Shown here piece after piece: positions 42,345 through 51,752 of a DNA stretch of 64,000 nt (position 1 is its first letter; each line of letters starts with the position of its first letter). The translations under genes and the position numbers were made by a program. Below the pieces are notes generated by a model. It saw only the letters and a program-made list of their open reading frames with translations, was not told the origin of the DNA and searched no databases. The DNA is from DATBQN01 sp963799925 (GTDB lineage Bacteria > Acidobacteriota > Thermoanaerobaculia > Multivoradales > UBA5704): the NCBI GenBank assembly GCA_963799925.1, contig CAWCYZ010000002.1, positions 2,289,347 to 2,353,346 on the forward strand, read 5' to 3'.

Positions 42345-44576
42345 ATGAGACGGAAACACCGTACCGCATGGATCGTGCTGTCGACGATGTTGACTCTGGC
42401 GGCGGGGGAGGCGCGGCTTGCCGTCGCCGGTCCGCTGCCGTCGCGCGAAGCCGACCGTGATGTCTCCGCGGCGTCCCTGGCGGCGCGGGTGGCGGCCCGG
42501 CCGCCCGGCGCCACGGCGTCGATCGACGATCTGCTGTCCGCGGTCGCCGCGCAGGTCCCGACCTTCGGCGGGATGTATCTCTCGCACGGGGTGCTGCAGA
42601 TCTATCTCGTCGATACGCGGCAGGGGGCGGCGGCCGAGGCGGCGATCGCCGCCGTCTTCGGGCGCGATCGCGTCGACGTGTCGAACGCGCGGGTGTTGAC
42701 GGCGAAGTACACCTTCGCGCAGCTCAAGGGCTGGCACGACCGGCACCGGCTGGCGACGCTCGCGGTCCGCGGCGTGGTCATGACCGACATCCACAAGTCG
42801 AGCAACCGGCTGCGCGTCGGAGTGGCGACGACCGACGTCACGCGAGCGGTGCAGACCGGGCTCGCCAATGCCGGGATCCCGGCCGACGCGGCCGAGATCG
42901 TCGTCATGCAACCGATCGCGCCGTTCGACACGCTGCTCGACACGCACCGGCCGCTCGTCGGCGGCCTGCAGATCGCGAACGACGGCGGCGGCGGCTGCAC
43001 CCTCGGGTTCCTCGCCGTGCTCCAGGGCCAGGCCGGCTTCCTCACCTGCTCGCACTGCACCGACGTGCAGGGCGGCGTCGAGGGGACGGTCATCCACCAG
43101 TCCACCGTCATGGGCAGCCTCAACCGCGTCGGCGTCGAAACCGCCGATCCGCTCTACTTCTCGGGGTCCGGCTGCCCGTCGGGGAGGCAGTGCCGCTTCA
43201 GCGATTCGGCGTTCATCGCCCGCAACGGCGGGCCGAGCCAGAGCGTCCCCCGGGCGGCCGCCGACTTCGGGCGCATCGCCTTCACCGACAGCACGCTCGC
43301 CATCTTCACCGACTTCGAGGTCGTCGCCAAGGTGATGGCGCCGATCGACGGCGAGCTGGTGAGCAAGGTTGGGAAGACCTCGGGCCTCACCGGCGGTGCG
43401 ATCTCCGACACCTGCACCGACCTCAACGAGAACGGCACCAACAAGACGATCCTCTGCCAGGACCTCGTCCAGGAGACGGACACCCCGGTGGCCGGACCCG
43501 GCGACAGCGGCTCGGCGGTCTTCAGCACCAACGGCACGCCGCAATCGGATCTTCCGCCGGCCATCCTCTTCGGCCTCCTGTGGGGCGGCAACGGGACCTC
43601 CTTCGCGTTCAGCCCGCTCGGCGCCCTCCAGATGGAGCTCGGCTCGCTGAAGGCGTTCCCCGCCGACGCGGGAGCCAACAGCCCGCCGGAGGTGAAGATC
43701 CGGCAGCCGTTCTCCTTCAGCCACGTCGGGGTCGGCGGCTCGAACTTCGTCGACTTCCTGGCCGACATCGTCGACTACGAGGGCTGCTGCAGCGACGTGA
43801 CCTGGACGTCCGACAAGGACGGCGTCATCGGCCATGGCGCGACGCCGGAATTCACCTTCCAGAGCGCCGGCACGCGGACCATCACCGTCACCGCGACCGA
43901 CAACGACGGAGGCACGGCGAGCGACAGCATCCAGATCACCGCCGGCACCAGCCCGCCGAGCGTCTCGATCGTCAAGCCCGCCGCCGCCCAGATCCTCTAC
44001 ACCGGCGTCACCAACGTCTTCTCGGGGACCTCGCTCGATCCCAACGAGCCGTTCTTCTCGATGCCCTGCGCGGACCTCGTCTGGACGAGCTCCAAGGCCG
44101 GCGACCCCTTCCCGGTGACCGGCTGCAATCCGCAGGTCACCTTCCAGACCGTCGGCGTGCGCAACCTCACTCTCACCGGCACCGACTCCTTGGGTCTCGT
44201 CGCCAGCGCCACGGTCGGCGTCAGCGTGCAGACCGCGCCGGTGACCAACCCGCCGGCGGTGACCATCACCAATCCCCTGGACGACTACCTGCTGCCGGCG
44301 GCGACCGTCGTCACGCTGACCGGCACGGCGCAGGACCCCGGCAGCCAGAGCCCGCTCACCTACCAGTGGGTGCTCACCGACGGCCCCGTCCATACCGTCC
44401 TCGGCAGCGGCTCGGTCAACAACGGCGGCCAGATCACGTTCCCCTGGAAGCCGAGCGACAACGTCGGTTTCAACTGCGGCGGCGAGCCGGTGACCCTGGA
44501 GCTCGACGTGACGAACCCCGGCGGCAAGACCGGCTTCGCCACGGTCGACGTCCTGGTCGGCTATCCGCCCTGCTGA
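42345..44576 (+). CDS. Exported chymotrypsin-fold serine protease with Ig-like domains, copy 2
   Basis: 743 residues with the same plan as the gene at 37270: signal peptide to about residue 29, propeptide-like region, and protease domain with His237 (FLTCSHCTD), Asp287 (CRFSDSAFI) and Ser388 (GPGDSGSAVF). Three Ig-like domains follow, ending GYPPC. The C-terminal half is almost identical to copy 1 even at DNA level (for example over 43990-44070), while the protease and propeptide parts differ more. That suggests recent duplication or gene conversion with divergence of specificity. GGGGAGG precedes the ATG. Two palindromic sites (C, D) lie upstream. Confidence 0.88.
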   Translation: MRRKHRTAWIVLSTMLTLAAGEARLAVAGPLPSREADRDVSAASLAARVAARPPGATASIDDLLSAVAAQVPTFGGMYLSHGVLQIYLVDTRQGAAAEAAIAAVFGRDRVDVSNARVLTAKYTFAQLKGWHDRHRLATLAVRGVVMTDIHKSSNRLRVGVATTDVTRAVQTGLANAGIPADAAEIVVMQPIAPFDTLLDTHRPLVGGLQIANDGGGGCTLGFLAVLQGQAGFLTCSHCTDVQGGVEGTVIHQSTVMGSLNRVGVETADPLYFSGSGCPSGRQCRFSDSAFIARNGGPSQSVPRAAADFGRIAFTDSTLAIFTDFEVVAKVMAPIDGELVSKVGKTSGLTGGAISDTCTDLNENGTNKTILCQDLVQETDTPVAGPGDSGSAVFSTNGTPQSDLPPAILFGLLWGGNGTSFAFSPLGALQMELGSLKAFPADAGANSPPEVKIRQPFSFSHVGVGGSNFVDFLADIVDYEGCCSDVTWTSDKDGVIGHGATPEFTFQSAGTRTITVTATDNDGGTASDSIQITAGTSPPSVSIVKPAAAQILYTGVTNVFSGTSLDPNEPFFSMPCADLVWTSSKAGDPFPVTGCNPQVTFQTVGVRNLTLTGTDSLGLVASATVGVSVQTAPVTNPPAVTITNPLDDYLLPAATVVTLTGTAQDPGSQSPLTYQWVLTDGPVHTVLGSGSVNNGGQITFPWKPSDNVGFNCGGEPVTLELDVTNPGGKTGFATVDVLVGYPPC

Positions 44577-44637
44577 AGCTGAAGCGGTGAGCCGCCGCTC
44601 CGCGGGCCCGCGGGCTCGCGGAGCGGCATCGCCGCCC

Positions 44638-46882
44638 CTACTCCAGCCAGCGGTCGAAGAAGCCGGTCATCCGCTCGTAGAAGTGGCGGCTGGACTCGGG
44701 CTTGAAGCCGTGCTTCTGGTGGGGGTAGACGGCCTCCTCGAAGGGGATGCCGGCGGCGATCAGCCTGTCGGTCAGGTTGAACGGTGTTCTGCGGGTGGAC
44801 GTTGTCGTCGGCCAAGCCGTGGACGATCAGCAGGTGGTCCTTGAGCTTCGTGGCATAGGTGATCGCCGAGGAGTCCTTGTAGCCCTGCGGGTTGTCCTGC
44901 GGGCGGTCCAGGTAGCGCTCGGTCCAGATGGTGTCGTAGAGCGTCCAGTCGGTGACCGGGGCGCCGGCGACGGCGGCCTTCCAGACGCCCGGCGCGTTGA
45001 AGACGCAGTAGAGCGTGTTCGAGCCGCCGCCCGACCAGCCCCAGAGGCCGAGGCGGGAGCCGTCGACGTAGCCCAGATGCTTCAGGTACTCGACGCCGGC
45101 GAGCTGGGCGTCGAGGTTGCCGTTCGACATCCGCCGGTGGTCGCGGTCCTCGCCCGCCTTGCCGAAGAAGAGCGACGAGCGGTTGTCGACCGTGAAGGAC
45201 ACGTAGCCGCGCTCGGCCATCATCTTCTGCCAGCCGCTCCCCAGGTTCCACTGGTTCTTGACCTGCTGCGAGCCCGGCCCGCCGTAGTGGAAGACGAGCG
45301 CCGGGTAGCGCCGGGCCGGGTCGAAGCCGGCGGGTTTGAGGATGCGCGCCGGCAGCTTGACGCCGTCGGGGCCGTCGATGGTCACGAACTCCCAGCGCGG
45401 CAGCTTGGCGGGATCGAAGGCCGGCGGCCCGGAGGGGAGCTCGGCGAGGCGCGAGCCGTCGGCGCGCCGCACCTCGGCGCGCGGCGGGTGGTCGGCGTCG
45501 CTCCAGGTGTGGACCCAGCTCCCGGTCTTCTCGGCGGCCGCCCCCACCTCGTTCCAGCCGGGGTCGCCGGCGAGGGTCTTGACCGAGCCGCCGTCGAGCG
45601 GCAGGAGCATCACCTGGCGCTCGATGGGGGAGAGGACGCCTCTGCCGCCGTCGATGGGGACGGCGAAGCCGGTCGCCAGGGCGTAGCCCCGGCCGCCGCC
45701 CTCCTCGACCACGCCGTCGAGCGAGGTCACGGCCCAGCCCTGGGGCGACAGCGGCTTCGCCGCGCGGAGCGCGGGGTCGTAGAGATAGAGGCGGCGCCAG
45801 CCGCTCGTCTCGGAGCCCCAGATGACGCGGCCGTCCTGCAAGAAGCGGAAGTCGTCGCCGAGGTTGACCCAGGTGCGGTGCGTCTCGCCGAGCGCCACGG
45901 CGCAGAGGCCGTCCGCCGCCTGGCAGCGCAGCAGATCGAGCTGGGTCTGCTCGCGGTTCAGGCGCTGGATCGCCAGCCATTTGCCGTCCGGCGCCCAGGC
46001 GACCCGCGCCAGGTAGTCCCCCTCCTCGCCGCCCGTCCCCATCCAGGTCGTGACGCCGCTCGCGACGTCGAGCACGCCGACCCGCACCCGCGGGTTGGGC
46101 TCGCCGGCCTTGGGGTACTTCTGCCAGGCGACCGTCGGGTAGCGGGGGCTGTAGTCGACGATCGGGTAGCTCTCGACCGGCCGCTCGTCGAACTCGTAGT
46201 AGGCGATCTTCGTGCCGTCCGGGCTCCACCAGTAGGCCTGCGGATGGCGGTCCCAGATCTCCTCGCCGTAGACCCAGTCGACCTTGCCGTGGAGGATCTC
46301 GTCCTCCTTGCCGCCCTCGGTGAGCGCCCGCTCTTTGCCGCTCGCCAGGTCGAGCAGATGGAGGTCCTCGCCGCGCACGAAGGCGAGGCGAGCGCCGTCG
46401 GGCGAGAACCTGGGGTCCTCGGGGGCGGCGGCATGGCCCGCGCCGGCCGCGGTCAGGCGCGCCAGGCGGCGGGAGGCGATCGGCAGGAGATCGAGCTCGC
46501 CGCCGGCGGAGAGGAGGAGCGCGTCCCCCTTGGGCGACCACTGGTAGCCGTCGAGGTCGCGCTTCCCCCCGTCTTTCCCGCGGAGCTCCGCCAGCGCGAG
46601 CAGCTTCTCGCGCCGTCCGCTCGCCGCGTCGAGGCTCCAGATCGCCTCCTCGCCCGTCTCGTCCTTGAAGACGTAGGCGAGCCGCCGCCCGTCCGGCGAC
46701 CAGGCGTACTGCGCCGGGGCGCGGCCGAAGGCATCCTTGGCGAAGAGGGCGTCGAAGGTGAGCCCCCGTCTCGCCTTGGCGGGCGGCTCCGCCGACGGCA
46801 GGGCGAGGGCGGGCGCGGCGAGGGCGAGCAGGGCGAGGGCGAGCCGGGTGCGGCGAAACCGTGGAGCGCGGCGTGGATTCAT
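44638..46882 (-). CDS. DPP-IV-like prolyl oligopeptidase family peptidase (S9B), frameshift near 44778
   Basis: Signal peptide, then a beta-propeller with WD40-like PD40 repeats (YAWSPDGRRLAYVFKDETG, YWWSPDGTKIAYYEFDE), and an alpha/beta-hydrolase domain. The catalytic Ser is in GLWGWSGGGSNTLY and the Asp in VHGLADDNVHPQNT. Near 44778 the frame shifts (one extra T in ACCGTTCAACC). The normal end NLTDRLIAAGIPFEEAVYPH, QKHGFKPESSRHFYERMTGF, FDRWLE with the catalytic His lies in another frame, stopping at 44638. Without correction the protein would lose its His. About 748 residues. Such enzymes cleave dipeptides after Pro/Ala from peptides in the periplasm; it could finish degradation by the neighbouring proteases, which is inference. 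Confidence 0.88.
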
Positions 46883-47016
46883 CGGAACCTCCGAGTCGGG
46901 CGGCCCAGTCTATCGCCCTCCCGCCCCCTGCCGCGCACCGCTCTCCCGAGGCGGGCGCAACCTTCGAAGCCCCGCTCCCGTAGTGCTCGTCAGACGTCGA
47001 TTCGAGGAGACCGCCC

Positions 47017-48205
47017 ATGCGATCGAGCGCCCCGTCCACCGTCGCCCTCACCCTGGCCTTCTGCGCCGGGCTCGCCGCCGCCGCTCCCGCGGCGCGCGCC
47101 GCCGACATCGCCGCCCGCGCCTTCCGCGAGAGCTTTCCCGCCGGGCAGCCGGTCCGCCTGGCGAACCTCGTCGGCCGGGTCGACCTGGTGGCGGCGCCGG
47201 CCGGCCCGACGACGGTCGAGGTGACGGTCCACGCGCGGGGGGCGGACGCCGCCGAGACCGCCCAGCTCCTCGCGCTCGCTACGCTGGATCAAGTCGCGCG
47301 ACCGCCAGGGGCGCGAAGAGCTCGCCCTCTCCTACCCGGTCGACCGCTACCGCGGCTTCTGCTATCCGGGGTTGGAGCGGGCGGAGCACGTGCCGGCGTT
47401 CATCTCCCTCTTCAGCCCGAGCATGACCGCGACGGCCTCGTACCTGGGCGACACGGTGCGGGTCTACTCGAGCCCGCGCTCGGGGGTGCCCGTCCTCTAC
47501 GCCGACCTGAAGATCGGCGTGCCGGCGGGCGCCGGCCTGGGGCTGCGCAACCTGGTCGGCCTGATCGCCGGCGGCGATCTCCAGGGGGACCTCGACCTCG
47601 GCACGGCGAGCGGCGACGTGCGGCTCGCCTCGGTGACCGGCCGCCTCACCGCCGACAGCGGCTCGGGCGACTGGAGCCTGGGGACGGTGCGCGGCGAGAC
47701 GGCGATCTCGACCGGCTCGGGGGACGTCGAGATCGCCAGCCTGGTCGGCAACGGCGAGCTGGAGACCGGCTCGGGGGACGTGGCGATCGGGCGGATCGCG
47801 GTCGGCAGCCTCAAGGTCAAGACCGGCTCGGGCGACGTGACGGTGCGCGCCGGCACCGCGGCGAGCGTCGTCGCCGACACCGGCTCGGGCGACGTCCGCC
47901 TGGCGAAGCTGGACCTCGAGGAGCTGTCGGCCGACACCCGCTCGGGCGACGTCACCCTGCAGGCGCCGCTCGACCGGGCGCGCCGCCTGTCGATCGAGAC
48001 CGCGAGCGGCGACGTCCGCATCGCCGGCGGCGCCGCCGCCGCCTTCGACCTCCAGGCCCATCAGGGGAGCGGCGACCTCGTGGTGGGCTACCGCGACGCC
48101 GTCCTGCGCCACGACCGCGACAAGCTGGTGGGAGCCCGCCGCGGCGACGGCCACGCCCAGATCCGCGTCGAGACGCGCAGCGGCGACTGCACCGTCACGC
48201 CGTAG
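47017..48205 (+). CDS. DUF4097-type exported beta-helix protein (frameshift near 47280)
   Basis: Signal peptide MRSSAPSTVALTLAFCAGLA, then FPAGQPVRLANLVGRVDLVA. Near 47280 the frame shifts into SRDRQGREELALSYPVDRYR, where the main body lies. From about residue 170 there is a striking series of repeats with a (T/S)GSGDV core: TASGDVRLASVTGRL, TGSGDVEIASLVGNGEL, TGSGDVAIGRIAVGSL, TGSGDVTVRAGTAASV, TGSGDVRLAKLDLEEL, TRSGDVTLQAPL. They form a right-handed beta-helix typical of DUF4097/DUF4098. About 396 residues. Related proteins sit at the cell envelope; no function is known. Divergent from the S9B peptidase across 134 bases. Confidence 0.82.
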
Positions 48206-48244
48206 AGAGAGCGGTCCCGAACGGCGACCGGGACCTACATCTTG

Positions 48245-48276
48245 CGTAGGCTGGGGTGAGCGCAGCGAACCCCAGC
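48245..48276 (+). repeat. Interspersed REP-like element (CGTAGGCTGGGGTGAGCGCA type)
   Basis: A 32-base element whose GCTGGGGT and ACCCCAGC ends pair as a hairpin. An identical copy lies at 52863-52894 and a degenerate inverted copy at 20431-20463. It lies in the gap after the DUF4097-type gene, which otherwise holds nothing recognisable. Confidence 0.75.
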
Positions 48277-48357
48277 TTTGAAACGATGAAGTGACGCCGG
48301 GCCGGCCGGCGGACCGAGCGCGCCCCGCCGGCGAGAACGGCCACGCGCCGAGCGTGC

Positions 48358-50649
48358 TCAGCCGCGGCCCTTCGCCGCCGGCACCCTGAGCGTCAGCTCG
48401 CCGCCGGGCACCACCACGCCCGCGGCGCACGAGCTGTCGTCGGCCGGCGCTCGGCCGATCCGCAGGGCCGCGAGACCGGCGGCGGCGCCGGCACAGACCG
48501 TGTAGGCCCCCGGCTCGAGCATGGGAACGATCCTCTGGCTCGGGCGAGCCGGAGCGACGCCGTTCACCGCCGCCCAGGCTTGGAGATCGCTGCCGCTCCC
48601 CAGCACCGTGTCACGGAAGAGCCAGGCTCCGACCATGGCGACCTCGGCCTCGTCCGGTGCCGTCGTGCCGAGGTCGAGCACGATCGTTCCACCGACGGGA
48701 GTCACCGGGATCACCAGGCCCTGAGCGCCCTGGAGATCGACCGTCAGGGCTCTCGCGGCGAAGCCCACCGCGAAGACGGAGAGGCTCGCGTGCTCGCTGC
48801 CGGCCGGCAAGCGCAGCTCGAAGACGCCGTCGACGTCGGTGAGCGCCTCGGGGATGAAGCCTCCGAGCCGCCCCGATTCGTCTTGCACGAAAGCCACGAC
48901 CTTGACGCCCGGCAGGGGCTGACCGACCGGCGATACCACCTGTCCCGACAGCTTGACCCGCCGGCGCAGGACGAGGTGGACGTTCTCGAGCGGCTGATCC
49001 TTCTCGATCTCGCCCTCGACGGCGTCGGAGAGCATTCCGGCGTCGCCGTCGCCCCGCGCCGCCTCGAATCGCCACCGTCCCGGAGCGAGGCCCCGCAGCT
49101 CGAAGCGGCCTTCCGCCTTCGCCGAGGCGTCTCGCGCGGTGTCGGCTCCCGCAGCCTGACCCACCGCGCGGACGACGGCGTCCGGCGCGGCCTCGCCCTG
49201 CTCGTCCACGACGTCGCCGCGCACCGTCGTGTCCGGCAGCTCGATCTTCACCCGGACGACCCGCTGGCCCGCGGACTTCGCGATCGCGAGGGAAGGGATC
49301 GATCCGCGGATGTGGAGCGGGGCGTTCTCGACCTCGACCGGCCATGGCTCCTTCTGCTCCGGGAGGGTGACCTCGAAGCGGCCTCTCTCGTCGCTTCGCG
49401 TGGCGACGCGCCGGGAGCCGTGCGAGCCGCCGAACCAGAGGAGCGCGCGCAGCGGCTCCCGGCCCAGGGTCACCTCTCCCTCCACCTCGAGGAAGGGGAG
49501 CTGGATCTCGTAGGGAGCCATCCCGGGCTCCAGGTCGACGTCCTGGCTCGCCCAGATCGAGCCATGACCGCCTTCGATCTGGATCGAGTAGCTCCCCGCA
49601 GGCAGGCCGTCCGATGTCCAGCTGCCGCGCTCGTCCGCCGTGGCCTTCGCCACCTTCGGCGCCCGCCCGGGGACGGGCCCCCGTTGGAAGAGCGAGATGC
49701 CCCACCGGCTGCCGCCGGGCTCTCGCGGCGGCGTCAACCGCACCGCGAGGCGCGCCGGGGGCTGGAGCTCGATGGCCTTGACCTCCGTCTCCAGGCCCGC
49801 CGCCACCGCGAGCGGGGCGAGCGTCGTGGGAGCGAACCTCGGATGACGGGCGACCAGCGTGTAGCTGCCGGGAGCCAGGCCGTCGAACTCGAAGAAGCCC
49901 CGGGAGTTGACCTTCGTCTTCTGCTGGAGCGCGCTCTGGCGGTCGAGGTCGACGAGGCTCGGACCCGGACCCGATTCGAGAGGAGACAGCTCGATCGTGC
50001 AGTCTGCCCAGCGGAAGGCGCGGTCGGGAGCGACGACCCAGCCGACGACCGACGCTCCCGGCTTGAGCTCGACGGAGCCCATCCGATACCTGCCGCCCGG
50101 CGGCACTCGCGCCCCCCACCGTGAATGGGTGATGAAGCCGGGAACCCGCAGCCGAAAATCGAGCTCGCCGGCGGGCACCGCGCAGCGGAAACGAGGACCC
50201 GTGAGAGCGCAATCCTCCGTCGTCTGCGTGAACTTCTCCGCAGCGCCGGGAGCCGATCGGAAGAGGACGAAGACCCGCTGGGGCGTACGGTCCGCCGGAG
50301 CCTTGAGCTCACCCTCGATCGTACCGGCTGGAAACAGCCGCAAGGCGACGGTTCGGGAGCCGTCCACGGCGAAGTATTCCGGCCGGCTCCAGCGGCCCGG
50401 CGCCTGCGCCGTCACCCGCCATTGCGAGCCCTCCGGCAGCTCGAAGATCGCTTCTCCGGGCAGCGTCACCTGAGCGCGCCGGCTCGCCGGCTCGCCAGCC
50501 CGCGGAGGAACCGCCGTCAGCTCGACCGTTCCAGAGGTCGATCCCTTCGTGCCGTCGCCGACCTGGACGGAAACCCTGACCGTCCGAGTCGGGGGGGCGT
50601 TGGCCGCCAATGCGGCGACGACGGCGAGCGAGGTGAGGAAGAGCTTCAT
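48358..50649 (-). CDS. Exported protein with repeated carboxypeptidase-regulatory-like domains
   Basis: 763 residues from the ATG at 50649, which starts a signal peptide (MKLFLTSLAVVAALAANA). The mature protein is a string of transthyretin-like beta-sandwich units: GFFEFDGLAPGSYTLVARHP, GSWTSDGLPAGSYSIQIEGG, GRFEVTLPEQ, GRFELRGLAPGRWRFEAARG, LSGQVVSPVGQPLPGVKVVA. Such domains serve in binding or surface structure, often in acidobacterial envelope proteins. It starts four bases after the stop of the Cys-rich gene, so the two form an operon. Confidence 0.82.
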   Translation of the reverse strand: MKLFLTSLAVVAALAANAPPTRTVRVSVQVGDGTKGSTSGTVELTAVPPRAGEPASRRAQVTLPGEAIFELPEGSQWRVTAQAPGRWSRPEYFAVDGSRTVALRLFPAGTIEGELKAPADRTPQRVFVLFRSAPGAAEKFTQTTEDCALTGPRFRCAVPAGELDFRLRVPGFITHSRWGARVPPGGRYRMGSVELKPGASVVGWVVAPDRAFRWADCTIELSPLESGPGPSLVDLDRQSALQQKTKVNSRGFFEFDGLAPGSYTLVARHPRFAPTTLAPLAVAAGLETEVKAIELQPPARLAVRLTPPREPGGSRWGISLFQRGPVPGRAPKVAKATADERGSWTSDGLPAGSYSIQIEGGHGSIWASQDVDLEPGMAPYEIQLPFLEVEGEVTLGREPLRALLWFGGSHGSRRVATRSDERGRFEVTLPEQKEPWPVEVENAPLHIRGSIPSLAIAKSAGQRVVRVKIELPDTTVRGDVVDEQGEAAPDAVVRAVGQAAGADTARDASAKAEGRFELRGLAPGRWRFEAARGDGDAGMLSDAVEGEIEKDQPLENVHLVLRRRVKLSGQVVSPVGQPLPGVKVVAFVQDESGRLGGFIPEALTDVDGVFELRLPAGSEHASLSVFAVGFAARALTVDLQGAQGLVIPVTPVGGTIVLDLGTTAPDEAEVAMVGAWLFRDTVLGSGSDLQAWAAVNGVAPARPSQRIVPMLEPGAYTVCAGAAAGLAALRIGRAPADDSSCAAGVVVPGGELTLRVPAAKGRG

Positions 50650-50653
50650 CGCC

Positions 50654-51010
50654 TCAGTGGACGTCGATGAACTGACAGACTGCATCCACCTGCTGGCAAG
50701 AGATGACGGTCGTGCCCTTGGTCGTCAGACCGCACCCGGTGGTGCCGACCTCCCCCGCCTCCACTCCGGCGCAGGTGAGCTGCATCGTGCTGCGATCACG
50801 CTTGCAGATATAGCAATTCTGAGGAGTCGTCGTCGGCGGCGGCGAGTCCGGCGGCGAACAGAAGGGATCGCTCGCTCCCAAGCACGGGCTGCAATCGCCA
50901 GCACACTGGTTCTGCGGCGGGGCGACAGCAGCGCTCGCCGCAACGGCCATCCCCAACGCTGCGACCAAAACCATTCCCAACCAAAGATTGTTGTTGAGTC
51001 CCTTGCTCAT
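50654..51010 (-). CDS. Small exported cysteine-rich protein
   Basis: 118 residues. A signal peptide (MSKGLNNNLWLGMVLVAALG to ASA) leads to a mature part with about ten cysteines (NQCAGDCSPCLG, DPFCSPP, NCYICKRD, LTCAG, TGCGL, ISCQQVDAVCQF), probably disulfide-bonded. GGGGGAGAG precedes the ATG. A good promoter lies 34-62 bases ahead. The next gene follows after four bases. The family is not recognised; the pattern is like small extracellular knot-type proteins. Confidence 0.75.
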   Translation of the reverse strand: MSKGLNNNLWLGMVLVAALGMAVAASAAVAPPQNQCAGDCSPCLGASDPFCSPPDSPPPTTTPQNCYICKRDRSTMQLTCAGVEAGEVGTTGCGLTTKGTTVISCQQVDAVCQFIDVH

Positions 51011-51043
51011 TGGTCTCTCCCCCTTTTTCTTCTCTTCAAGGAG

Positions 51044-51072
51044 AGATTAATCCAGATTTATTTAGCGTTCAA
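51044..51072 (-). promoter_or_regulatory. Promoter of the Cys-rich/carboxypeptidase-regulatory operon
   Basis: On the minus strand TTGAAC (51072-51067), a 17-base spacer and TAATCT (51049-51044). The spacer is AT-rich (GCTAAATAAATCTGGAT), unusual in this genome and typical of strong promoters. Confidence 0.65.
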
Positions 51073-51202
51073 TGATCTCTTCGGGAGCGGCTCCCCGCCG
51101 CCGGCGGGCCGCCAGGTAGACGCTCAGCCCGAGGGCGTTGGTGAGGAGGATCAGGCCGGAGATCTTGAGGGCGAAGAGGGCCGTGGGACACGCCCTCGCC
51201 AA
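51062..51202 (-). CDS. Possible 46-residue single-helix membrane peptide or gene fragment
   Basis: A frame from TTG at 51202 to TAA at 51062 encodes LARACPTALFALKISGLILL, TNALGLSVYLAARRRRGAAP, EEIIER. It has one clear hydrophobic helix followed by a positive stop-transfer stretch. It could be a small membrane protein or the tail of a gene whose front was replaced by the adjacent repeat array. No ribosome site is visible. Confidence 0.3.
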   Translation of the reverse strand: MARACPTALFALKISGLILLTNALGLSVYLAARRRRGAAPEEIIER

Positions 51203-51230
51203 TCCGAGCCGCGCCGCGCGCCGCGGCAGC

Positions 51231-51690
51231 GCCGCCGCCGTCGCGGTAGCTCGGCGCGCGGCGCGGTAGCCCAGCGAATCGAGCGGAAACCCGGCGCGCG
51301 GTGCGGAGGCTCAGCGGATCGAGCGGAAACCCAGAGCGCGGCGCGGACGCTCCGGCGCGCGAACGGGAAGGCGAGCGCATCGAGCGGAAGCTCGGCGCGC
51401 GATGGGGAAGCCCGGCGCGCGAACGGGAGATCGAGCGCGCGGCCGGGCGAGCGGAAGAGCGCGGGCCTTCCGGGAAGAGGCGGCGCGTAAGAGGAAAAGA
51501 TGAGTTTTTCCCGGAAGAGGCCGGGGTGCGGCAGGAAGGCGTCAACCCTTCCCGGAAGAGCTCGCGAGCCGCGGGAAAACCTCGGCTCTTCCCGGAAGAG
51601 GGCGGGCGGGAAGGGGAAGAAGCCGTGCCCTTCCGGGAAGAGGGCGCGCGCCGCGGGAAAACGCGAGCCCTTCCCGCCGTCTCAGCTCAC
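51231..51690. repeat. Second degenerate 20-21-bp tandem repeat array
   Basis: Consecutive units of about 20 bases, for example AGCGAATCGAGCGGAAACCC, GGCGCGCGGTGCGGAGGCTC, AGCGGATCGAGCGGAAACCC. A 40-base pair of units at 51253-51292 is repeated at 51293-51332 with few changes. From about 51450 the units carry TTCCGGGAAGAGG or TTCCCGGAAGAGG cores, themselves palindromic (TTCCGGGAA-like). All strands stay open for long stretches because the repeats are GC-rich. I see no gene here. Confidence 0.65.
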
Positions 51691-51752
51691 CGGCGACCCA
51701 GTCGGCCTTCGCCGCCGCGGCGCGACGCCGCCGAGGTATCAAGAACGATCAT
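51687..51752 (-). pseudogene. Truncated PIN-domain toxin remnant (FitB/VapC-like)
   Basis: The ATG overlaps the antitoxin stop (ATGA), as in toxin-antitoxin pairs. It begins MIVLDTSAAS, the usual PIN-domain start with the first acidic catalytic residue. It ends after 21 residues at the edge of the 20-bp repeat array. The rest of the ~130-residue toxin is absent. Confidence 0.5.
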
